Shown here piece after piece: positions 53,628 through 62,155 of a stretch of 64,000 nucleotides of DNA. Position 1 is the stretch's first letter; each line of letters starts with the position of its first letter. Source of the DNA: Lactiplantibacillus daowaiensis. Lineage in GTDB: Bacteria; Bacillota; Bacilli; Lactobacillales; Lactobacillaceae. The position numbers were made by a program, and so were the translations under genes. The stretch spans positions 124,001-188,000 of the forward strand of contig NZ_BJDJ01000001.1 of NCBI RefSeq assembly GCF_005405085.1. The letters run 5' to 3'. The notes beneath the pieces are model-generated. The model made no database searches. It was not told the origin of the DNA and saw only the letters and a program-made list of their open reading frames with translations.

Positions 53628-54464
53628 TTAAAATTCCTGATAAACCGCTGGGTCTTGATTCTTCAACCGGCCATCAGCGTGACTTAAACCATTGATTGTT
53701 GCCATATCGGCCGCATTGATTTCAAAGTCAAAGAGATCGATGTTGCCAGCTTGACGACTCGGTGTAGATGATTTTGGAATCGGCAAGGTCCCTAATTGCA
53801 ATTCCCAACGTAAGATCAATTGACCAACATTCTTATTGTAATGGGCTGCGACTGTTTGTAACGTTTCGTTCGTTAACATTTCACTGGCCCGGCCTAATGG
53901 ACTCCAGTCTTGAGTTAAGATTCCATGGGCTTGATCATAATCGCGTTGGGCTTGTTGATTGAAGTATGGGTGTAATTCCACTTGGTTGATAACCGGTAGA
54001 ACGCCCGTTTCTTTTGCCAATCGGTCCAAATGGGCAGGCAAGAAGTTTGAGACCCCAATTGACCGGACTAACCCAAACTTTTGCGCATCGATTAGCGCTT
54101 GCCAAGCTTCAACATAATGGTCTTCCTTAGGATTTGGCCAATGGATCAGATATAAATCATAATAGTCCAAACCAGCGCGGAATAATGATTCTTGAATCGT
54201 GTCTAACGCTTCACGATACGCATGATGCCGACCAGGTAACTTGGATGAAATCAACAGTTCTGAACGTGGCACTGATGACCGTCGCACGGCTTCACCAACG
54301 ACCCCTTCATTTTCATAATTAAAGGCGGTATCTAATAAGCGATAGCCACGATCAATCGCTGAATCGATCACTTGTACCCCATGCGCACCATTTAATTTAT
54401 AAGTGCCAAAACCAACTTTAGGTAACGTTAACCCATCACGTAATGTATATGTTTCCAACGTCAA
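53628..54464 (-). CDS. Aldo/keto reductase
   Basis: A 278-residue NADPH-dependent oxidoreductase with a TIM barrel. The catalytic tetrad is visible: Asp in LLDTAFNYENE with Tyr following, Lys in LISSKLPG, and His in DLYLIHWPNP; the NADPH site includes IPKSSTPSRQAGN. It belongs to the AKR5-like prokaryotic group. Start TTG 54464 after AAGGAGG. It lies 9 nt downstream of the glutathione peroxidase gene, so both are one operon, suggesting detoxification of carbonyls or peroxides. Confidence 0.93.
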   Translation of the reverse strand: MTLETYTLRDGLTLPKVGFGTYKLNGAHGVQVIDSAIDRGYRLLDTAFNYENEGVVGEAVRRSSVPRSELLISSKLPGRHHAYREALDTIQESLFRAGLDYYDLYLIHWPNPKEDHYVEAWQALIDAQKFGLVRSIGVSNFLPAHLDRLAKETGVLPVINQVELHPYFNQQAQRDYDQAHGILTQDWSPLGRASEMLTNETLQTVAAHYNKNVGQLILRWELQLGTLPIPKSSTPSRQAGNIDLFDFEINAADMATINGLSHADGRLKNQDPAVYQEF

Positions 54465-54473
54465 AATTCCTCC

Positions 54474-54947
54474 TTAACGATCCGCGAGTGCATCGCGAAT
54501 CTCATCTTCAAATGTTTCAGGCCGAGTCACTGGTGCAAAGCGATTCAACACCCGACCGTCACGCCCAATCAAAAACTTGGTAAAGTTCCATTTAATCCGA
54601 CCATGACCAGCAGTTTGCTTTAAATACGTAAACAACGGGTCTTCAGTCTCACCGTTGACGACAACGCGCTTGGTCATTGGAAACGTCACCCCGTAGTGGC
54701 GTTGGCAATAGTCATGGGTCGCATCGTCATCCGCTTTTTCTTGATGAAACTGATTTGAGGGCAGCCCTAAAACGACTAGCCCTTCGGCTTGATATTTCTG
54801 ATAAAGCGTCTCTAAGCCCTTGAACTGTGGCGCTAAACCACAATTACTGGCAGTATTTACAACCAGTAAGACTTGGCCACGATATTGTTCGAGCGGTAAT
54901 GCCGCACCACTCATTTCAATTTCAGTAAAATCATAGATTGAAGCCAT
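54474..54947 (-). CDS. Glutathione peroxidase family protein (Cys form)
   Basis: A 157-residue thiol peroxidase: VVNTASNCGLAPQFKGLE supplies the peroxidatic Cys36, LGLPSNQFHQ the Gln and IKWNFTKFLI the Trp/Asn of the tetrad. In Gram-positive bacteria such proteins often use thioredoxin rather than glutathione. It is the first gene of the operon with the aldo/keto reductase. Confidence 0.94.
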   Translation of the reverse strand: MASIYDFTEIEMSGAALPLEQYRGQVLLVVNTASNCGLAPQFKGLETLYQKYQAEGLVVLGLPSNQFHQEKADDDATHDYCQRHYGVTFPMTKRVVVNGETEDPLFTYLKQTAGHGRIKWNFTKFLIGRDGRVLNRFAPVTRPETFEDEIRDALADR

Positions 54948-55098
54948 TTGCTTTCCCTCCCTCGTCTACCTTAAAACGACAAGTTGCTTAACTAAAGTAA
55001 AGCACAAATTTGTGACTTTCGAACACACTTTGCTCGAAAAGATGGAAAATTGTTTGCGCTCTCATTTGAATTCCGGTACACTGAACGTAATCATTCAT

Positions 55099-55248
55099 AG
55101 CAACTGGGGTGCCATTCGGCTGAGATCATACCCATTGAACCTGAATCTGGATAATGCCAGCGCAGGGAGCAATGCTTATTTGGGGAACACTGACTTAAGA
55201 CTTAGCCGTCTGTCACTAGTTGCAATTAACTAGTGGCAGGCGTTTTTT
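55099..55248 (+). promoter_or_regulatory. TPP riboswitch with downstream terminator
   Basis: The THI-box core is clear at about 55104-55170: CTGGGGTGCC, GCTGAGATCATACCC, TTGAACCTGA, then CTGGATAATGCCAGCG and AGGGA. A terminator follows: CTGTCACTAGT (55210-55220) pairs with ACTAGTGGCAG (55229-55239), then T-run to 55248. TPP binding would stop transcription of ykoEDC. Confidence 0.95.
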
Positions 55249-55293
55249 GTTTCCACGGAAGCATGAATGTAAAATCTTTGGGAGGTTTTATTG

Positions 55294-55869
55294 ATGAAAT
55301 GGGCAAAAAGTTGGACGTTAAGTGATGTCATTTTGATTGCCTTGATTGGGATCTTTTTTGGCGCGATTTTTATGGGGACAAACTACTTATACGATGTATT
55401 AACCGCCGCCCTCACGCCATTTGGACTCGCTGGCTTAGCAAATGAACTCTTACTCGGGATTTGGTGTATGCCCGGGATGTTAGCTGGCTACATGCTACGG
55501 CTCAAAGGATCCGCCACCCTCGGGGAATTACTGGCCGCCGTCGTTGAAATGTTCTTTGGTGGCCAATGGGGCGCCGCAACTTTGATTTCTGGGGTCTTAC
55601 AAGGGTTCGGTTCCGAACTCGGCTACATTATCACCCGCTACAAACATTATGACTGGCTGGGCTTGACTGCTTCGGCATTGACGACCACCATCGTCACTTT
55701 TGGCTGGGACTTAGCTAAAAACGGCTACTTAAAGCTCCAACTCTGGCTATTAGTACTTTATTTAGTCGTCCGGTTTATTTCGATGTTTGTCTTTGGTGGC
55801 GTCTTGACCCGCTTGATCACCGATCTACTCGACCGCAGTCACGTTTTAAAGTCAACACACACGAACTAA
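55294..55869 (+). CDS. ykoE: ECF transporter S-component YkoE
   Basis: A 191-residue membrane protein with five or six helices and the YkoE pattern (YLYDVLTAALTPFGLAGLAN, GMLAGYMLRLKGSATLGEL, FFGGQWGAATLISG, GFGSELGYIITRYKHY). It binds thiamine precursor (HMP) or thiamine for the dedicated ECF transporter. ATG 55294 is behind GGGAGG; a TTG immediately before is possible. First gene after the TPP riboswitch. Confidence 0.93.
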   Translation: MKWAKSWTLSDVILIALIGIFFGAIFMGTNYLYDVLTAALTPFGLAGLANELLLGIWCMPGMLAGYMLRLKGSATLGELLAAVVEMFFGGQWGAATLISGVLQGFGSELGYIITRYKHYDWLGLTASALTTTIVTFGWDLAKNGYLKLQLWLLVLYLVVRFISMFVFGGVLTRLITDLLDRSHVLKSTHTN

Positions 55870-55882
55870 GGAGAGGTTATTT

Positions 55883-57301
55883 ATGGCGACCATCGCGCTC
55901 AATAATTTAACGTTTACGTACCCACAGGCGGTGGCCCCGACCTTGCAACACGTGTCATTAACCTTTACGAGCGGCCATTTCACCTTACTAACTGGGCCTT
56001 CTGGTACTGGCAAATCCACGTTATTAAAACTCATGACTGGTTTGTTACCGCTCGATGATCCAGCGGCGATTCAATACGACCAAGTCAATTTGTCAGCCAT
56101 TGATCAGACCGACCGGGCGGCCAAAGTCGCGATGCTATTTCAAAATCCAAATCAACAATTCGCCATGGATACGGTCGAAAATGAATTGGTGTTTGCTCTT
56201 GAGAATCGCCAAGTCGACCCGACCCAGATGGCTGCCCGCATCACGGCGGCGTTAGACTTCGTGGGCATTAGTGCCTTACGTCAGCGTAAATTGTTACATT
56301 TATCTGGTGGCGAAAAGCAAAAAGTTGCTTTAGCCGTGATCGTCGCCATGGATAGCGATGTCATCTTACTAGATGAACCATTTGCGAGTGTTGATCCGAC
56401 TGCCCGCGCTAGTTTATTACGCCGGCTGGTGCAATTACGTGATAAAGCCGGCAAAACGATTATTTTAGCCGATCATGATTTGACCGACTATCAGGCCCTC
56501 GTCGACGACGTGGTTAAAGTAACGCCAGCACGCAACATCGTGCCCGTCACAGTGGCCCAGCGACCCGCATTATTTCAAGCCTTTGAACAACGGGTATCAA
56601 CCACGACTACTTGGCCACAGCCGACTAGCGGCCAGCCAGCTTTCAAGCTACATCAACTAGCCTTAACGCAAGGCCAACATCAGCTCTTGCAACCAACTGA
56701 TCTGACTTTATTTCAACAACATGTCACTTTGATCACCGGTCCCAACGGCAGTGGCAAGTCGACCTTTTTTGAGGCACTGGTGCGTTTACACGCTTATCAA
56801 GGCCGAATCAGCTATGCCGGCCAAGATATCCAGCGGCTAAAACGGCGCGCTTATGCCCGCCAAGTCGCCTTGTTATTTCAAGATGCGGAGACGCAATTTT
56901 TAAATATTACGGTCCAAGAAGAACTCGCTCAAAGCCAAAAACATGCCGCGGGGACTTACTTTACGACTGCCCGCATTCAGCAAGCTTTGGCACAACTCAA
57001 TCTCGCTGGCCGTGATGAACAAGTGATTTACACCCTTAGTGAAGGGCAAAAAAAGAAATTACAGATTTTATTGATGTTGATCATGCAGCCACCGGTCTTA
57101 TTAATGGATGAGCCGCTAAAGGGTCTCGACTTAGCGTCAATCAATGCTTTGGTCCAACTACTGCAAACGACTTTAGCTGCGACCCAGCAAACCTTAGTCA
57201 TTATTAGCCACCAATTAACGGGACTCACGCCATTAATCGACTACCACTTGCATTTCGATCAGCAACAATTGCGCTATCAGGGGGTGCCGCATGAATCCTA
57301 G
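55883..57301 (+). CDS. ykoD: ECF transporter ATPase YkoD (two fused ATPase domains)
   Basis: A 472-residue protein carrying two ABC ATPase domains. Domain 1: GPSGTGKSTLLK, LSGGEKQKVAL, VILLDEPFASVD. Domain 2: GPNGSGKSTFFE, signature LSEGQKKKLQI (variant LSxGQ), VLLMDEPLKGLD. It powers uptake with YkoE and YkoC. AGGAGAGG precedes the ATG. It overlaps ykoC by 11 nt. Confidence 0.95.
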   Translation: MATIALNNLTFTYPQAVAPTLQHVSLTFTSGHFTLLTGPSGTGKSTLLKLMTGLLPLDDPAAIQYDQVNLSAIDQTDRAAKVAMLFQNPNQQFAMDTVENELVFALENRQVDPTQMAARITAALDFVGISALRQRKLLHLSGGEKQKVALAVIVAMDSDVILLDEPFASVDPTARASLLRRLVQLRDKAGKTIILADHDLTDYQALVDDVVKVTPARNIVPVTVAQRPALFQAFEQRVSTTTTWPQPTSGQPAFKLHQLALTQGQHQLLQPTDLTLFQQHVTLITGPNGSGKSTFFEALVRLHAYQGRISYAGQDIQRLKRRAYARQVALLFQDAETQFLNITVQEELAQSQKHAAGTYFTTARIQQALAQLNLAGRDEQVIYTLSEGQKKKLQILLMLIMQPPVLLMDEPLKGLDLASINALVQLLQTTLAATQQTLVIISHQLTGLTPLIDYHLHFDQQQLRYQGVPHES

Positions 57302-57950
57302 CCTGAAACTGTTACTGCTCCTCTTGATTGCTTTAGAAATCTCATTCACCACGATTGTGAGCTTGAATATCGCTTTAGTCTTATTGGCCGCACTTTATCT
57401 ACTGTTAAAAGGGACCAAATTCAAAACACTCGGTTGGCTACTGATCGTACCATTATTACCCGCGATTGGGTTATGGAGTACGCAATATATTAATGGTAGT
57501 GGCGATAAGACGCTCATGGCCTGGGTCTTATTCACCCGCATCTACGCGTTCGTCTTCACTGGCGCCACCTTTACACTGACGACCAATATTTTGCAGCTAG
57601 CCGATGCCCTTGAGCAAAATTGGCATTTGCCCTCAAAATTCGCTTATGGCGTATTGGCTGCTTATAACTTGGTTCCAAAGATTCAACATGAAGTCCAAAT
57701 TATTCGCGCCGCTGGCTTGATGCGCGGTCAACAATTGTCTTTTTGGTCGCCACAGCTGTACTTCAAGGCCATTCTAGTTTCAATCAACTGGTCACAAAAC
57801 TTGGCACAAGCGATGGCGTCGCATGGGTACGTTGAAGATGCTCCCCGCACCCATTATCGCCAAGTACGGTTACGACTGCGCGACTGGTTGATTTTAGGGC
57901 TTGGTTTGAGTTGCTTACAATTGGGAGTCTTTGTGATTCCTTGGCGCTAA
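57291..57950 (+). CDS. ykoC: ECF transporter T-component YkoC
   Basis: A 219-residue transmembrane coupling protein with about five helices and the charged coupling motifs (LEQNWHLPSKFAYGVLAAYN, RAAGLMRGQQLS with the A-R-G pattern, AMASHGYVEDAPRTHYR). It completes a self-contained thiamine/HMP importer under TPP control. Confidence 0.94.
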   Translation: MNPSLKLLLLLLIALEISFTTIVSLNIALVLLAALYLLLKGTKFKTLGWLLIVPLLPAIGLWSTQYINGSGDKTLMAWVLFTRIYAFVFTGATFTLTTNILQLADALEQNWHLPSKFAYGVLAAYNLVPKIQHEVQIIRAAGLMRGQQLSFWSPQLYFKAILVSINWSQNLAQAMASHGYVEDAPRTHYRQVRLRLRDWLILGLGLSCLQLGVFVIPWR

Positions 57951-57975
57951 AAAGGAAAACTAGCACATCAGTCAA

Positions 57976-58018
57976 AAATGGCACTTGCTGAAGTTTGAAC
58001 CTTCAACAAGTGCCATTT
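57976..58018 (-). terminator. Terminator of the ABC-F gene
   Basis: AAATGGCACTTG/CAAGTGCCATTT with inner GAAG/CTTC; T-run on the minus strand. It may also act for ykoC. Confidence 0.8.
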
Positions 58019-58077
58019 AGTGTTTTCATCTCTAATTGTCGAAACATGGGAATTGCAGGTTGGCCGACGCTACCTGG

Positions 58078-59592
58078 CTACCCTTTAGCAGCCGCAATTT
58101 GTGCGCGTAACGCCTGTAACACTGCTGAATCGGCACTAGGATCTAACATCATTTGATCGTATTTAAACTGTAATAACGGTAAGTCTGATGGTGCAGCTGC
58201 TTTAACGGTAACGCGCGCTGGATCAATCAAGCGTTGCTGATCAAACGTCAATTGGCGCGTGGCCACTTGCGTGCGAAACGTCGTATCGTGTGAGACAAAG
58301 ATAACGGTCCCCGGATAATGCTGCAAATAGTCAGCTAATGCATCCAAGGCATCGACGTCCAAATAATTTGTCGGTTCATCTAGCATTAACACGTTATAAT
58401 TACCGACCAAAATCGCAACTAATTGTAGCTTAACCAACTCGCCACCGCTTAAACTGGCAACCGACTGTTGATAAAAACGAGCCGGTAAGCCAAGCGCCCC
58501 CATCACATTACGCACCGTTTGATCTGGCAACTGACTCGCGGCGCGTACAGTTTGCCAGACTGTCAATTGTCCATCTAGCGCGGTCATATCTTGTTTGAAG
58601 ACGCCAAGCTTGGCCGCTGGGGCAAGGTTTAATCCGGCTTGATGCGCCAAAATTGCGGTCAATAATGTCGTTTTACCACTCCCATTTGGCCCCACTAAGG
58701 CGACTCGCTCACCCGGCTTGATTTGAAAAGTCGCTTGTTTTAGGAGCACTTGCTGTTGACGACGCAACGTGAAATTCGTTGCTGTCACGACGGTCTTCCC
58801 TGTAAATGCGGGAAAATCAGTCGCCACTAATTTAAAGCCCGTCGTGGTAAATGGCTTCGTTACTTTGGCCTCACGTTCACCGCGTTCAACTAGTTTTTTG
58901 GCACTGCGATCCAGCTTAGCGGCGGTCGCTTCGCGTAATGATTTGGAATTCGATCGTTCACTCGGCGTCATCCGCCGATTGCCTTTGCGAAGCCGTTGTG
59001 CTTTTTCATGTCGCGCTTGCATGGCCAGCTTCAAATCATGTTGATGCCGGTTTTGACGCACGTAGGCAGCTTGTTGACTAGTGATTTGTTGGTCCAACTG
59101 CGTGCGATAAGCTGCATAGTTCCCCGGATAAGCCTTGAATTCACCATGGCGCACGGCCCAAGTTTGGGTCGTGACAGCATTTAACAAGTGACGATCATGC
59201 GAGATCAATAGCAACAAGCCATGATAGTGTTGCAATTGCTTGATCAGCCAAGCTTGATGCGGTTCGTCTAAATTAGATGACGGTTCATCTAAGATCAAAA
59301 TCTCTGGTCGGACGCTCAACGCTTGTCGGACCCGAGCCATCATCGCTTGACCCCCGCTCTGTTCATTAGATGCCGCAATTTGTGCGACATATGTCACGAC
59401 TCCATCGACGATCAGTTGGCCATGGTAATCATGATCCGTACCGGTTAATAAATGCGCTAACGTCGACTTACCAGCGCCGTTACGGCCAACAATCCCAATC
59501 CGGTCGCCACCATTGGCAACTAAGTGTGCCACTGTAAACAATGGTCGCCCATTGATCAATTTTTCAAGTTTCATCATGTTAATTTCAGACAT
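58078..59592 (-). CDS. ABC-F protein, possible ribosome-protection factor
   Basis: A 504-residue soluble protein with two ABC domains and no membrane part. Domain 1: GIVGRNGAGKS, SGGQAMMARVRQAL, LILDEPSSNLDEP. Domain 2: ALVGPNGSGKTT, LSGGELVKLQLVA, LMLDEPTNYLDVD. The basic interdomain linker (~175-250, MQARHEKAQRLRKGNRRMTP) reaches into the ribosome in Lsa/Msr/Vga-type proteins that dislodge antibiotics. GGGGG precedes the ATG. A leader attenuator supports antibiotic-responsive control. Actual resistance is not shown. Confidence 0.88.
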   Translation of the reverse strand: MSEINMMKLEKLINGRPLFTVAHLVANGGDRIGIVGRNGAGKSTLAHLLTGTDHDYHGQLIVDGVVTYVAQIAASNEQSGGQAMMARVRQALSVRPEILILDEPSSNLDEPHQAWLIKQLQHYHGLLLLISHDRHLLNAVTTQTWAVRHGEFKAYPGNYAAYRTQLDQQITSQQAAYVRQNRHQHDLKLAMQARHEKAQRLRKGNRRMTPSERSNSKSLREATAAKLDRSAKKLVERGEREAKVTKPFTTTGFKLVATDFPAFTGKTVVTATNFTLRRQQQVLLKQATFQIKPGERVALVGPNGSGKTTLLTAILAHQAGLNLAPAAKLGVFKQDMTALDGQLTVWQTVRAASQLPDQTVRNVMGALGLPARFYQQSVASLSGGELVKLQLVAILVGNYNVLMLDEPTNYLDVDALDALADYLQHYPGTVIFVSHDTTFRTQVATRQLTFDQQRLIDPARVTVKAAAPSDLPLLQFKYDQMMLDPSADSAVLQALRAQIAAAKG

Positions 59593-59633
59593 TTACGTGT
59601 CCCCCTTTTTTTAGCAGGGATTAAATCGGCGCA

Positions 59634-59760
59634 CAAAAAAAGCGTCCTCAGATTGACCGAGACCGCTGGCTTTGGAATTCTGCCAGCGCCACTAATTAAT
59701 CCCACAAACGACAGTCCACCCCTAAAGTGAGTTGGTGAAACTGTAGCATTGATGACATTA
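59634..59760 (-). promoter_or_regulatory. Attenuator leader of the ABC-F gene
   Basis: On the minus strand a terminator-like hairpin (59641-59666) followed by TTTTTTT sits 40 nt before the start codon. An alternative hairpin CGCTGGC/GCCAGCG (59664-59670, 59682-59688) shares three bases with it, so they compete. A 20-codon frame (59696-59758) ends just before them but has no clear ribosome site. A promoter, TTGCAA, 17-nt spacer, TAATCT, lies near 59812-59840. Confidence 0.6.
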
Positions 59761-59894
59761 ATTAGTTGCGCATTGGCTGAATACCTCGTGTTTTCATAAG
59801 TTGTGTTATAGATTAGCATGCTTTAAATTATTTTGCAACTCCCACTCATTTTCAGTAAGATTAAAGTATTTTCTGAAATCAAAGGGGCCACAAC

Positions 59895-60278
59895 ATGAAA
59901 AAAATCTTTTATATCGCCCTGTTTGCCGCAATTGGTGGCGGCAGTCGCGAAGCACTGAACTTACTGGTCAGTTGGCCACAACACTTTTGGATCACGGTCA
60001 TCATTAACGTGACCGGGGCTTTCTTACTGAGCTTGATCACGACGCTATTACCCGCCCGCTTGCCTGTTAGTGACGCTGTTATCACGGGGCTTAGTGTCGG
60101 TTTGATTGGGAGTTTCACCACTTTTTCGACCTTTACATTAGAGACATTGACGCTCTGGCAGCAAGGTCAAACTAGCCTCGTGTTAACCTATGTTGGCACT
60201 AGTTTAGGTTTGGGCCTTTTAGCGGGTTTAGCGGGCAACTTACTCAGTCAACATTGGTTACCAAAGGAGGCGGCTTAA
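59895..60278 (+). CDS. crcB: Fluoride channel subunit CrcB/FluC (first)
   Basis: A 127-residue four-helix membrane protein. The Fluc pattern is visible: GGGSREALNLL at the start, NVTGAFLLSL with the conserved Asn, and GSFTTFSTFTLE, the phenylalanine-box break. ATG 59895 has AAAGGGG upstream. The second subunit gene follows after 1 nt, a common arrangement that makes heterodimeric channels exporting toxic fluoride. No fluoride riboswitch is seen upstream. Confidence 0.92.
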   Translation: MKKIFYIALFAAIGGGSREALNLLVSWPQHFWITVIINVTGAFLLSLITTLLPARLPVSDAVITGLSVGLIGSFTTFSTFTLETLTLWQQGQTSLVLTYVGTSLGLGLLAGLAGNLLSQHWLPKEAA

Positions 60279-60279
60279 C

Positions 60280-60633
60280 ATGTGGGGCTTAATCGGACTC
60301 GTTAGTGGCGGTGCCGCCTTAGGGGCGTTGACCCGTTACGGCGTGATGGCGGCTAGTCGACCGCTAAATCAACGGTTTGCGTTACCAATCGCGACGTTAA
60401 GCATTAATCTTGTGGGCGCTTTATTACTCGGTTGGGACATGACCAGTTCGCTGCCCACCGCTTGGCAATTGTTCTTAGGCACTGGCATTATGGGCGGCTT
60501 GACGACATTTTCCACAATGATTAACGAAATTATTTTGTTAGCTCGTAATGGGCGGTACAAAACTGCCAGTTGCTATTTAGGGCTAAGTCTCATTGGTGGG
60601 CTAATCATGGTTTGGCTAGGAACACTTCTTTGA
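60280..60633 (+). CDS. crcB: Fluoride channel subunit CrcB/FluC (second)
   Basis: A 117-residue paralogue with GGAALGALTRYGV, NLVGALLLGW and the stricter GGLTTFSTMINE motif. AAAGGAGG lies inside the end of the first gene. Antiparallel heterodimers of two such subunits are known in Firmicutes. Confidence 0.92.
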   Translation: MWGLIGLVSGGAALGALTRYGVMAASRPLNQRFALPIATLSINLVGALLLGWDMTSSLPTAWQLFLGTGIMGGLTTFSTMINEIILLARNGRYKTASCYLGLSLIGGLIMVWLGTLL

Positions 60634-60710
60634 AAGCAAAGCAACCGTTTTCAGCAATGTGCTATACTGGAATTGGTCGATAAATTTTTACATTCTAAGA
60701 AGGGTTGTTT

Positions 60711-62099
60711 ATGTTGCATTATTTTGACCTGAAACGGCCTAAAAAGCTGGGACTTTCCATTGCTGATCAACGACAACGTTGGTTGCGGGAATTTCTGAAA
60801 GCATTTTTAGTCGTTTTCTTTGTTTATTTCAGTATGTACCTGATCCGCAATAACCTCTCCGCTGCCCAACCATTGTTGGTCAAAGATGGGATCTCGACGA
60901 CACAATTAGGTTGGATTGGTTACGGCTTTTCCTTAGCTTACGGGATTGGGAAAACGGTCCTTGGTTACGTGGTCGATGGGAAGAACACCAAGCGTTTTAT
61001 GTCCTTCTTGTTGATTTTAGCGGCTTTGATGACGTTGATCATCGGAGTGGCCTTACTCATGAACCACGCACCAGTTGGCCTGATTTTAGTCCTCTGGTCA
61101 TTGAATGGGGTCTTCCAGTCACCTGGTGGTTCCGCATCACTGTCCACGATTTCACGGTGGACAACGACCACAACTCGGGGGCGCTACATCGGGATTTGGA
61201 ATATCTCCCATGAATTTGGTGGTGCGGTCGCTGGGGTGATTGCGCTTTGGGGTGCCAATCATTTATTTGCTGGTAACGTCGGCGGTATGTTTATTTTTCC
61301 TGCTATTATTGGTCTCATTATTGGATTTTGGGGACTGTTTTATGGCGCCGATGACCCGCAAGAACTTGGTTGGGATGCCAGTGAAGTTATCTTTGGTGAA
61401 ACCATTTCTTCTGCTGACCAGACCGCTTCTAGTATGAGCAAATGGGACATCTTTAAGACCTTCGTTATGAAGAGCCCCTGGGTTTGGTTGTTATGTATTG
61501 CCAACGTCTTCGTCTACGTGGTCCGCATTGGGATCGTTAACTGGGCACCCCTTTATACCGTCCAACAACTCCACTTTACGGTTGCACAAGGGGCCAACAC
61601 CCTATTACTCTTCCAGCTTGGTGGGATTATTGGTAGTGTGGTTTGGGGTTGGTTCTCCGACGTCTTAAAAGGTCGGCGGGCAGTAGTTTCCATTATTTGC
61701 TTGGCTTTAACTGCGTTTGTGGTATTAGGTTACCGCTACGGGACGACGCCGATGATGATCAATACCTCATTGTTCTTCTTAGGTATGTTGATCTATGGCC
61801 CACAACTCCTAATCGGGGTGGCCGTCATTAGTTTCGTGCCTAAAAACGCGTTAAATGTTTCCGATGGGTTAACCGGGACCTTTGCCTATATCTTTGGGGA
61901 CTTGATGGCGCAAGTCGGCTTTGCCGCAATCGCCGATCCCAAAGCAAATGGGTTGTCATTTTTAGGAATGACCTTACATGGTTGGAACGATACGTTTATC
62001 GTCTTTTATATCGCCGTTGTCTTAAGCATTATCATGCTGGCAATTATTGCGATTGGGGAAGAAAAACGGATTCGCCAACAATTAAAGCTTGAAAAATAA
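60711..62099 (+). CDS. uhpT: Hexose-phosphate/phosphate antiporter, UhpT-like
   Basis: A 462-residue MFS transporter of the organophosphate:phosphate antiporter family with 12 helices. It is closer to UhpT than GlpT: MYLIRNN, GYGFSLAYGIGKTVLGYVVDGKNTKR (as GIGKTVLGYVVDGKNTKR), SPGGSASLSTISRWT, GIWNISHEFGGA and ANVFVYVVRIGIVNWAPLY. The essential Arg residues in helices 1 and 7 are present. ATG 60711 has AAGAAGGG upstream. No uhpABC regulators are adjacent, so control is unclear. Confidence 0.9.
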   Translation: MLHYFDLKRPKKLGLSIADQRQRWLREFLKAFLVVFFVYFSMYLIRNNLSAAQPLLVKDGISTTQLGWIGYGFSLAYGIGKTVLGYVVDGKNTKRFMSFLLILAALMTLIIGVALLMNHAPVGLILVLWSLNGVFQSPGGSASLSTISRWTTTTTRGRYIGIWNISHEFGGAVAGVIALWGANHLFAGNVGGMFIFPAIIGLIIGFWGLFYGADDPQELGWDASEVIFGETISSADQTASSMSKWDIFKTFVMKSPWVWLLCIANVFVYVVRIGIVNWAPLYTVQQLHFTVAQGANTLLLFQLGGIIGSVVWGWFSDVLKGRRAVVSIICLALTAFVVLGYRYGTTPMMINTSLFFLGMLIYGPQLLIGVAVISFVPKNALNVSDGLTGTFAYIFGDLMAQVGFAAIADPKANGLSFLGMTLHGWNDTFIVFYIAVVLSIIMLAIIAIGEEKRIRQQLKLEK

Positions 62100-62108
62100 G
62101 CCAAATTA

Positions 62109-62148
62109 AAAGGTGTCACGACTAGTTTTTGCTAATCGTGGCACCTTT
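62109..62148. terminator. Bidirectional terminator
   Basis: AAAGGTG.CACGA.TAG with CTA.TCGTG.CACCTTT; converging genes. Confidence 0.85.
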
Positions 62149-62155
62149 ACTTTTA

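Noticed and set aside
55012-55233. 73-codon frame over the thiamine leader
   Set aside because: It lies on the TPP riboswitch, which explains the conservation.
59640-59720. T-box riboswitch upstream of the ABC-F gene
   Set aside because: GGGGTGGACTG only loosely recalls the T-box sequence; specifier loop and antiterminator pattern are missing.
59574-59819. 81-codon frame overlapping the ABC-F leader and start
   Set aside because: It crosses the terminator-like hairpin and the ABC-F ribosome site and resembles no protein.
59776-59894. Fluoride riboswitch upstream of the crcB pair
   Set aside because: No crcB-motif core is found; the region only contains AT-rich promoter-like DNA.
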